NCBI RefSeq assembly: GCF_014359955.1
Contig: NZ_JACIYL010000281.1
Span: forward strand, 1 to 5,042
Length of the DNA stretch: 5,042 nt
Direction: 5' to 3'
DNA from: Thermogutta sp.
Lineage (GTDB): Bacteria; Planctomycetota; Planctomycetia; Pirellulales; Thermoguttaceae
Positions within the stretch are counted from its first letter, which is position 1. Each line of letters opens with the position of its first letter. A program made the position numbers and the translations under genes. The notes under the pieces were generated by a model, which was given only the letters and a program-made list of their open reading frames with translations, searched no databases and had not been told where the DNA came from. Of this stretch, positions 1 through 5,042 are shown piece by piece.

Positions 1-600
1 CGCCAACAAATCGATTCCCAATTCCTTAGGGAAAAGTGGCAGATGTCCCAGCGAGTGAGCCGCATCCACCAAAATGATTGCCTCGCAGTGCCGCCGCACC
101 AGTGTAACGATCTGCGCCAGCGGTTGCAGCGTGCCCACCACGTTGGATGCGTGGTTGACCGCCACCAGACGCGTCTCCGGGCGAAGCGCTTTTTCCAGCT
201 CTTCGAGAATCACAAACCCCCAGGGATCGCAGGGAATGCGATCCACCTGAGCGTGATGGTACTCCTCGTAAAACCGCAGCGGCCGAAGAACAGAGTTATG
301 GTCGGCTGCCGTCGTGACGACGTGATCGCCCGGGCGAACCACACCGCGAATCGCCATATTGAGCACGTCCGTGCCGTTAAATCCGAAGACGATGCGATGG
401 GGATCTGACACACCCAGACACCGGGCCACTGCCCGACGCGCCTCAGCCACCACGCGGTCGGCCTCCATGGCATCCCGATAGGTGCTGCGCCCCGGCGAGC
501 AACCGAGATTTCGCTGATAGGCATCGACCGCCTCATAAACGGCGGGTGGTTTCGGCCAGGTTGTGGCTGCATTATCCAGATAAATGCGTTTCTTTGCCAT
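1..600 (-). CDS. Cysteine desulfurase-like class V aminotransferase (N-terminal part, cut by window edge)
   Basis: This is a PLP-dependent fold-type I enzyme of the aminotransferase class V family, closest in wording to the 'cysteine desulfurase family protein' group (TIGR01977-like). Such enzymes usually take sulfur from cysteine, or act on a related substrate, in the cytoplasm. Seen: 200 codons open to the left edge, with YLDNAATTWPKPP (residues 7-19), PGR (36-38), FNGTDVLN (74-81), the PLP-stacking histidine H101 in DHNSVLRPL, HASNVVGT (150-157) and the PLP-pyridine aspartate D179 in VDAAHSLGH. The Schiff-base lysine and catalytic cysteine loop lie beyond position 1, so desulfurase activity cannot be confirmed. 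The ATG at 600 is chosen because the family begins just before the DNAAT motif; GGGGA about 7-11 nt upstream is only a weak ribosome site. Odd: the glutamine normal in DAAQ is His182, and the histidine usual after PGR is Tyr41. No suf or isc genes are visible nearby. Confidence 0.92.
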   Translation of the reverse strand, partial: MAKKRIYLDNAATTWPKPPAVYEAVDAYQRNLGCSPGRSTYRDAMEADRVVAEARRAVARCLGVSDPHRIVFGFNGTDVLNMAIRGVVRPGDHVVTTAADHNSVLRPLRFYEEYHHAQVDRIPCDPWGFVILEELEKALRPETRLVAVNHASNVVGTLQPLAQIVTLVRRHCEAIILVDAAHSLGHLPLFPKELGIDLLA

Positions 601-786
601 ATCGTGATCCCCGGAAAGGGTTTTTGATCGATCTGCGTTAGCGCCGTATGCTTGTCCCGTCCCCCGATCCCCGTGACCCACACCAACGGACGACGACTCA
701 GGCCGGCTGATGACGCCCGATCAGAAAACTGTCCTGTGCTGAAAATGTTCCACCGAGATGGCGATCCCGGACGGGAGCATCACGCG

Positions 787-2142
787 TCATTCCGGCGGCT
801 GGAAGAACTCAAGCATTTCATCGATCATGTCTTCGTGGACCAGGACGATCACCGTGTCACGCGGCTTGATGCGATCGTCGGCTCCCGGAAGCATGGCAAA
901 GCCCTCGCGGATGACCGCCGCAATGAGGCACTGTCGCGGCAAGCCAACTCGTGCAAGCACGTGCTCGGTCACCGGCGCCCCTTCCACGACCTCCAGTTCC
1001 ATGACAAAGATTTTGGAGCCGGGGACGAGCGGTTTTTTCGTGACCACCACCCCGGTGGTGAGGTGGGCTTCCACCTCTCTCCGGACGACGTCGGGGGGAG
1101 TCGTGACGTGGTCCACACCGAGTTTTGTCAGAATGTAGCGGTAATCCGACCGAGCGACCACCGCCGCCACCTTCTGGGCCCCGAGTTCTTTGGCTTCCAC
1201 GCACGCCAGAAGGTTGTTCTCATCGTCGCCTGTACAGGCCACAAAATAGTCGGCACTGCCCACACGCTCCTCTTCCAGTGCCGCCCGGCTTCGCACATCG
1301 CAGCAGACCACCGTTACCTCGCGGAGGTGGCTGGCCAGATACTCGCAACGCTCTCGATTGGACTCCATCAGGACCACGTTATGGCGTGGTCCTTCCAGGA
1401 GGCGGGCCAGTTGAAAGCCGGTTTCCCCACCACCCGCGATGACGACCCCTAACCGATGGGGAGTTTCCGTCTCGAACAAGGTTTTCACGACGTCCAGTTC
1501 GTCCCGCTTGCCCAAAAGCGCCACGCGATCGCCGATTTCAATCGAATCCTCCGGCCCGGCAATGAAGAGTTTGCCCTGTCGCAGGACTGTCCCCACCCGC
1601 ACACCTCGCGGCAACTCGAGTTGTCGGAGCGGAACGCCCACTCCAGGGGCTTTTCCGCGGATTTCGATTTCCTGCATTTCCAGGTCCGCCACGGTGAAAA
1701 TCTCAATGCTCAGCGTGCCGGCCCCGCGGACCACCCTCGCAAGGTCCAGGGCGGCCAAGCGCTCCAGGCTCACGAGTCTGTCAAGACGAAAGTGATCGCG
1801 GTAGTCGAAGGTGCTGGTATCCAGAATGTTGGGGGAATACACCCGAGCGATGGCCCGCCGCGTTCCCATTGCTTTGGCCACGCTGGCCCCCACAAGATTC
1901 ACTTCGTCGGAATTGGTCACCGCCAGACACAAATCGGCGTCGGTGGCTCCCGCCTGGAAAAGGAGAACGGCGTCGGAGGCCGATCCCACAAGGGCCCGCA
2001 CATCCATGGTCGCGTTGATTCGATCCACAGTCTCGCGGTCCCGATCGATCAACGTCACCCTGTGATGCGGGGAAAGGAACTCGGCAATCGAGCTACCAAT
2101 GGTGCCTGCTCCCAGGATCAAAATTCGCATAGAGTTGGCCAT
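787..2142 (-). CDS. trkA: TrkA-type potassium uptake regulatory protein, two RCK modules
   Basis: TrkA is the cytoplasmic, nucleotide-binding gating subunit of Trk potassium uptake systems; it binds NAD(H) or adenine nucleotides and controls a TrkH/TrkG-type channel. Seen, numbered from the ATG at 2142 (451 aa, close to the usual ~450-460): a first RCK_N Rossmann domain with GAGTIG (11-16) and D33 in LIDRD; RCK_C about 144-221; a second RCK_N with GGGETG (237-242) and E260 in LMES; a second RCK_C about 366-446. Both nucleotide sites look intact, as in the duplicated TrkA architecture. Starts: TTG 2154, ATG 2142 and ATG 2130 are in frame after a stop at 2176-2178. ATG 2130 (MRILILGAG) fits the family start best, while ATG 2142 has a weak GAG about 6 nt upstream; none has a good Shine-Dalgarno. 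No channel partner gene is in the window. A TATAAT inside an inverted repeat about 100 nt upstream is the likely promoter. Confidence 0.95.
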   Translation of the reverse strand: MANSMRILILGAGTIGSSIAEFLSPHHRVTLIDRDRETVDRINATMDVRALVGSASDAVLLFQAGATDADLCLAVTNSDEVNLVGASVAKAMGTRRAIARVYSPNILDTSTFDYRDHFRLDRLVSLERLAALDLARVVRGAGTLSIEIFTVADLEMQEIEIRGKAPGVGVPLRQLELPRGVRVGTVLRQGKLFIAGPEDSIEIGDRVALLGKRDELDVVKTLFETETPHRLGVVIAGGGETGFQLARLLEGPRHNVVLMESNRERCEYLASHLREVTVVCCDVRSRAALEEERVGSADYFVACTGDDENNLLACVEAKELGAQKVAAVVARSDYRYILTKLGVDHVTTPPDVVRREVEAHLTTGVVVTKKPLVPGSKIFVMELEVVEGAPVTEHVLARVGLPRQCLIAAVIREGFAMLPGADDRIKPRDTVIVLVHEDMIDEMLEFFQPPE

Positions 2143-2231
2143 GATTGTGCTCAAAAGACCGCCCCGGAGGTCAAATTAGCTGACAGCCTACCCCAAAACT
2201 CGGCGCCCGGAACTTGGGGCACGAAGGGATA

Positions 2232-2260
2232 TCCAAACACTGCATTATATCGTGTTTGGA
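2232..2260. promoter_or_regulatory. Perfect 9-bp inverted repeat around the trkA -10 box (candidate operator)
   Basis: The arms TCCAAACAC (2232-2240) and GTGTTTGGA (2252-2260) are exact reverse complements separated by 11 nt. The spacer holds TATAAT on the minus strand. The arm spacing, about two helical turns centre to centre, suits a dimeric repressor or activator, so this may be an operator overlapping the trkA promoter. It could instead act as an RNA hairpin if transcribed from further upstream. No regulator can be named from the sequence. Confidence 0.5.
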
Positions 2261-2269
2261 GGTTCTCAA
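2244..2269 (-). promoter_or_regulatory. Candidate sigma70-type promoter for trkA
   Basis: A consensus -10 TATAAT lies at 2249-2244 on the minus strand, about 100 nt before the trkA start. The best -35 match is TTGAGA (2269-2264, five of six), but the 14-nt spacing is shorter than the usual 16-18, and no good -35 is found at the normal distance. Transcription would start near 2237. The poor -35 geometry could mean dependence on a factor bound at the surrounding inverted repeat; this is inference. Confidence 0.45.
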
Positions 2270-2606
2270 CTTCGTGGCCGCCCTGCTGCAACAGTTTTGC
2301 CCGCCGAGAACAAGCTGTGTCGCCAGACGCGATAAGCGTGCCCCTCCGATCGCCGAAGGGTCGGGCTTGTCCGGTATCTTTTTTTCCTTGCGGGAGGCCA
2401 AAACAGCGCGACCCATTGAATCCTTGCAAGAAGCCAGATGCTTCGCCCCCTAACGCCGGTACAACTGCGGCACACTGCCGGTCGGGTCCGGTGGACTGCG
2501 CGAATCAGAACTCCAGCACATCGGGGCCATTCAGGCTGCCTGGTTGTTGTCCTGCGGGATGGATCGTCCCCTGTCACTAACGGGGATAAGTCCGTGGCCG
2601 GGCTAT

Positions 2607-2634
2607 TTGCCTCTTTTCCCGCAGGTGGGATAAT
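2607..2634 (+). promoter_or_regulatory. Candidate extended -10 promoter for ftsH
   Basis: GATAAT (2629-2634) matches the -10 consensus in five of six positions and is preceded by TG plus one base (2626-2628), the extended -10 pattern. TTGCCT (2607-2612) is a four-of-six -35 with a 16-nt spacer. Transcription would start near 2641 and give a leader of about 190 nt before ftsH. A weaker alternative -10, TATCAT at 2760-2765, has no matching -35. Confidence 0.45.
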
Positions 2635-2658
2635 GAAGGTAAACGACGTCGGGTCCCC

Positions 2659-2702
2659 CGGCGAATCCATCCGGGACTTCCCAGGATACGGAAAATTCGC
2701 CG
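2659..2702 (+). promoter_or_regulatory. Nested hairpin in the presumed ftsH 5' leader
   Basis: The outer arms CGGCGAAT (2659-2666) and ATTCGCCG (2695-2702) pair perfectly over 8 bp. Inside, ATCCGGG (2669-2675) pairs with CCC and GGAT (2680-2682, 2684-2687) with one bulged A at 2683 and an ACTT loop. That makes 15 pairs in 44 nt, starting about 18 nt after the presumed transcription start. No T-run follows, so it is not a classic terminator; it could stabilise the mRNA or act as a control element. It matches no riboswitch class I recognise. Confidence 0.4.
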
Positions 2703-2777
2703 CAGAGGACCAGGCCCGGACTCCCCTCCCGCAGGACTCCCTCAATGCCGCCTGTGATCTATCATTGAAAAGGGCAG

Positions 2778-2784
2778 AAGGAGG
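2778..2784 (+). promoter_or_regulatory. Strong Shine-Dalgarno-like AAGGAGG, unusually far from the ftsH ATG
   Basis: AAGGAGG followed by GG is the best ribosome-site match in the window, but the first ATG of ftsH is 47 nt beyond it. Within normal range there is no ATG, GTG or TTG; only ATA at 2789 (4 nt away) and, in the ftsH frame, ATT at 2802 (17 nt away). TTG at 2820 is also in frame. The ftsH frame is open back to a TGA at 2766-2768. The site may be a coincidence, a decoy, or mark a non-standard start. Confidence 0.35.
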
Positions 2785-2831
2785 GGCGATACACGAGAGT
2801 CATTCCGGTCTTAAATGGCTTGTTCACACGC

Positions 2832-5009
2832 ATGATGAAATCAAAAAACGGCGAGAAAGCCTGGTATTTGATACCCAACGACTTGCAGAGACTCCGGAAC
2901 CTCTTCTCGCGAGACTCCGGCAACCGAAACGATACCAACCGGGGAGAGCCGTCACCACCGGGTGAAAAAAAAGCCAAAGAACGCCGAGGTCCCGGTGGCC
3001 CCGCTATCCTCTGGTATTTACTGATTGCCCTTGCCGTCAGCCTCCTTCTGGCCGGATTGGTCCGACCGACCATCACCGAGGAAATCCCCTATCTGGAACT
3101 TGTGCGACTCATCGAACAGGGAAGCCCCGAGCAGAACCCGAAGGCGGCCATCGTCGTCACCAAAAAAGTGGGCAACGAACTGTACCGCATCCGCTATTCG
3201 GGCCTGCGCGACCTCGTCGTCCGACCCCAGGAAGTGGTTGGCACCGTAACGCGGGAGATCCTGGATCCCCCCAGCAAACGGTCGAAGCCGGAAGAGGTTA
3301 CGTTTCGCTCCTCCCGATTGGGATTTGAAAACGACAACAACGCCCTCCTTCAATTGCTCCTGGACAAAGGATTTCGCGACGTTCGGGGCGGGGAACCACC
3401 CACCTTCTGGGAGCAGTACGGCCCTCACATCATCCTGCTTCTGGTCTTCGTCCTGCTGATGCTCTTTCTCCTCCGCCGGATGGGAGGACCAGGCTCGGCG
3501 ATTGCATTCGGCCGAAGCCGCAGCCGGCTCTATGCTCCTGAAGACGTCGGCGTCACGTTCAAGGACGTGGCGGGCATCGACGAAGCCGTCGAAGAAGTCA
3601 AAGAAGTCGTCGAGTTTCTCAAAAATCCGCAGAAATTCCGAGCATTGGGAGGCCGCATCCCGAAAGGGGTGTTGCTGGTGGGCCCCCCGGGAACGGGGAA
3701 AACGCTGCTGGCCAAAGCCATCGCGGGAGAGGCCGGTGTGCCCTTCTTCAGCCTTTCCGGGTCAGATTTTGTGGAAATGTTCGTCGGAGTGGGCGCCGCC
3801 CGTGTCAGGGACATGTTCCAGCAAGCACAAGCCCGCGCTCCCTGCATCGTGTTTATCGACGAACTCGATGCTTTAGGCAAGATGCGCGGGACGAGCATCG
3901 TGGGTGGACACGAGGAACGGGAACAGACCCTCAACGCCCTCCTCGTGGAGATGGACGGATTCAACTCCAACAGCGGTGTCATCGTCCTGGCGGCGACGAA
4001 CCGGCCGGAGACCCTCGATCCCGCTTTGCTGCGGCCGGGAAGGTTCGACCGGCATATCCTCGTGGATCGTCCCGACGTCCGTGGACGGGAGGCCATCCTC
4101 AGGGTCCATTGCCGAAACGTGAAGCTGGATCCGTCGGTGAACATCAGCGAAATCGCCGCGTTGACCCCGGGTTTCGTAGGGGCCGACCTGGCCAATCTCG
4201 TCAATGAAGCGGCCCTCCTTGCTGCCCGCAAAAACAAAGAGGCGGTCACCATGGAAGAGTTCACGGAAGCCGTGGAGCGGGTGACGGCCGGGCTGGAAAA
4301 ACGTCAGCGGGTGATGAGCGAAGAGGAAAAGCTCCGGGTGGCTTATCATGAGAGCGGCCATGCCCTGGTGGCTTATTCCCTGCCGAACACGGACCCTGTC
4401 CACAAAGTCTCCATCATCCCGCGGGGAATTGCCGGCCTAGGGTATACCCTCCAGCGTCCCGAGGGCGATCGCTATCTTTTGACGCAGAGCGAGTTGGAAG
4501 CCCGCATCCAGGTGCTCCTGGCTGGAAGTGTGGCCGAGGAACTGGTATTCCAGGACGTTTCCACGGGTGCCCAGAACGACCTGCAACGGGCCACCGATAT
4601 CGCACGGAGCATGGTCACCGAGTTTGGGATGAGCCGCCTTGGAAAGCTGGCATTCCGCGATGATGTGCCCACGCACCTGGGGGTTTACAGCGATTTGGGA
4701 CGGCCCCGCTGGTACAGCGAAGCGACGGCCGAGGAAATCGACCGCGAAATCCGGCGGATCATCGACGAGGCCCTTCAGCGGACCCGGCGGATCCTGGAGG
4801 TACGTCGCCCCGCCCTGGAAGCCCTGGCCCAGCGGCTCATGCAAAAGGAGGTCATCGACCAGGAAGAGCTGCGGGAAATCGTGGAAACGCACTCTCCCGG
4901 CCCGTTCGTCGTTCCCGGAACGGAAGATGTAAAACCAAAACGGCCGATGCCAACAGTGAGCGAGCGAGCAAGCAACGAGCCAGAAGCAGACAGCGGAGCG
5001 TCTTCCTGA
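2832..5009 (+). CDS. ftsH: ATP-dependent zinc metalloprotease FtsH
   Basis: FtsH is a hexameric membrane-anchored AAA+ protease that extracts and degrades membrane and short-lived cytoplasmic proteins. Seen, numbered from the ATG at 2832 (725 aa): a charged N-terminal extension (1-56), TM1 about 57-77, an extracytoplasmic domain about 78-198, TM2 about 199-217, then the AAA+ domain with Walker A GPPGTGKT (284-291), pore loop FVG (317-319), Walker B ending D343-E344, sensor N390, and arginine fingers R404 and R407 in RPGRFDR. The protease domain has HESGH (506-510; ligands H506 and H510, catalytic E507) and the third zinc ligand D583 in QNDLQRATD. All catalytic residues are present. The N-terminal extension and the roughly 120-residue outer domain are longer than in the E. 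coli enzyme. Residues 691-725 form a low-complexity polar tail. Start: ATG 2832 and ATG 2835 are adjacent; TTG 2820 is possible. Neither ATG has a close Shine-Dalgarno, but third-position GC supports this frame from 2832 on. Confidence 0.97.
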   Translation: MMKSKNGEKAWYLIPNDLQRLRNLFSRDSGNRNDTNRGEPSPPGEKKAKERRGPGGPAILWYLLIALAVSLLLAGLVRPTITEEIPYLELVRLIEQGSPEQNPKAAIVVTKKVGNELYRIRYSGLRDLVVRPQEVVGTVTREILDPPSKRSKPEEVTFRSSRLGFENDNNALLQLLLDKGFRDVRGGEPPTFWEQYGPHIILLLVFVLLMLFLLRRMGGPGSAIAFGRSRSRLYAPEDVGVTFKDVAGIDEAVEEVKEVVEFLKNPQKFRALGGRIPKGVLLVGPPGTGKTLLAKAIAGEAGVPFFSLSGSDFVEMFVGVGAARVRDMFQQAQARAPCIVFIDELDALGKMRGTSIVGGHEEREQTLNALLVEMDGFNSNSGVIVLAATNRPETLDPALLRPGRFDRHILVDRPDVRGREAILRVHCRNVKLDPSVNISEIAALTPGFVGADLANLVNEAALLAARKNKEAVTMEEFTEAVERVTAGLEKRQRVMSEEEKLRVAYHESGHALVAYSLPNTDPVHKVSIIPRGIAGLGYTLQRPEGDRYLLTQSELEARIQVLLAGSVAEELVFQDVSTGAQNDLQRATDIARSMVTEFGMSRLGKLAFRDDVPTHLGVYSDLGRPRWYSEATAEEIDREIRRIIDEALQRTRRILEVRRPALEALAQRLMQKEVIDQEELREIVETHSPGPFVVPGTEDVKPKRPMPTVSERASNEPEADSGASS

Positions 5010-5016
5010 GACAATA

Positions 5017-5037
5017 TTTCCCGCTGGAGATGGGAAA
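5017..5037 (+). terminator. Short hairpin after ftsH, possible terminator
   Basis: TTTCCC (5017-5022) and GGGAAA (5032-5037) are exact reverse complements with a 9-nt loop, 7 nt after the ftsH stop. The stem is short and no T-run follows within the five bases left in the window, so termination is not shown. It could equally be part of the leader of a following gene. Confidence 0.25.
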
Positions 5038-5042
5038 CCGCT

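Larger units (their letters stand above)
2549..2737. repeat. Three copies of the word TCCCGCAGG around the ftsH promoter
   Basis: TCCCGCAGG occurs at 2617-2625 and 2727-2735 on the plus strand and at 2551-2559 on the minus strand. The outer two copies extend to an 11-nt exact inverted match, TCCCGCAGGAC (2727-2737) and its complement (2549-2559). A shorter TCCCGCA lies at 2389-2395 on the minus strand. The middle copy sits between the -35 and -10 of the candidate ftsH promoter. The copies may be binding sites for a regulator; chance in GC-rich DNA remains possible. Confidence 0.4.
2143..2831. other. Divergent trkA-ftsH intergenic control region (about 690 nt)
   Basis: No reading frame here resembles a known protein; the open frames on both strands are Arg/Pro/Ser-rich and overlap each other, as expected by chance in GC-rich DNA. 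Contents: the presumed trkA leader (2143-2237) with a 6-bp arm pair CCCCAA/TTGGGG (2191-2196, 2214-2219); the trkA promoter palindrome (2232-2260); a stretch from about 2270 to 2540 in which I see only a run of seven T at 2379-2385 without a convincing hairpin before it; a small hairpin TCCCC/GGGGA (2567-2571, 2582-2586); the ftsH promoter candidate (2607-2634); the leader hairpin (2659-2702); and a Shine-Dalgarno-like site (2778-2784). A small untested RNA in 2270-2540 cannot be excluded. Confidence 0.75.

Noticed and set aside
606..770. Recurring GATCCCCG / GATCCCGG words in the spacer before the aminotransferase
   Set aside because: They are short, GC-rich and not tied to a promoter or hairpin; compatible with chance.
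765..776. Small hairpin TCCC/GGGA just downstream of trkA
   Set aside because: A stem of four to five pairs with no T-run on the minus strand does not support a terminator call.
652..1452. Long plus-strand open frame of 266 codons antisense to trkA
   Set aside because: It lies wholly opposite the clear trkA coding sequence and its protein is His/Arg/Asp-rich without recognisable motifs; it is a mirror of trkA codon bias.
2379..2385. Run of seven T as a terminator tail
   Set aside because: Only a 4-bp arm pair (CCGA/TCGG) lies upstream, separated by 14 nt, and no plus-strand gene ends before it.
1456..2580. Plus-strand open frame of 374 codons across trkA and the intergenic region
   Set aside because: More than half is antisense to trkA and the remainder is low-quality intergenic sequence; there is no domain and no ribosome site that I can see.
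2266..2745. Minus-strand open frame of 159 codons in the intergenic region
   Set aside because: The protein is Arg/Ser/Pro/Trp-rich with no family resemblance, overlaps another open frame on the other strand, and covers the ftsH promoter candidate.
4958..4980. Tandem GAGC repeat at the 3' end of ftsH as a phase-variation tract
   Set aside because: There are only three perfect tandem units plus degenerate ones, inside the disordered C-terminal tail; too short to expect slippage.

Overview
The window carries three ordinary, well-conserved bacterial genes and one long divergent intergenic region. From left to right there is the N-terminal 200 codons of a class V (PLP-dependent) aminotransferase of the cysteine desulfurase type (minus strand, cut by the left edge), a complete two-module TrkA-type potassium-uptake regulator (minus strand), about 690 nt without a convincing gene, and a complete membrane-bound AAA+ zinc protease FtsH (plus strand). 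The window ends 33 nt after the ftsH stop.

The organism is a bacterium with fairly GC-rich DNA (about 60% by eye). The FtsH wording ([12 protein letters not shown] after Walker [17 protein letters not shown] after the zinc site), poor Shine-Dalgarno sites at two of the three starts, and the gene mix are compatible with a planctomycete. This is an inference from memory of the family, not something the window proves; other phyla are possible. There is no sign of mobile elements, phage, CRISPR, rRNA or tRNA.

Layout: 1-600 aminotransferase (minus); 601-786 a 186-nt same-strand spacer in which no promoter or gene is convincing; 787-2142 trkA (minus); 2143-2831 the divergent control region; 2832-5009 ftsH (plus); 5010-5042 a short hairpin. 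The two minus-strand genes could be co-transcribed, but the spacer is long and they have no known shared function. TrkA would need a TrkH/TrkG/Ktr-type channel subunit, which is not in the window. FtsH and TrkA share only the divergent control region.

The control region is the most interesting part. It holds a perfect 9-bp inverted repeat framing a consensus TATAAT on the trkA strand, an extended -10 promoter candidate on the ftsH strand, a 9-nt word (TCCCGCAGG) present three times, once between the -35 and -10 of that promoter, a nested hairpin in the presumed ftsH leader, and a strong Shine-Dalgarno sequence that stands 47 nt from the first ATG of ftsH. I see no new multi-gene system; the candidates for something undescribed are regulatory.
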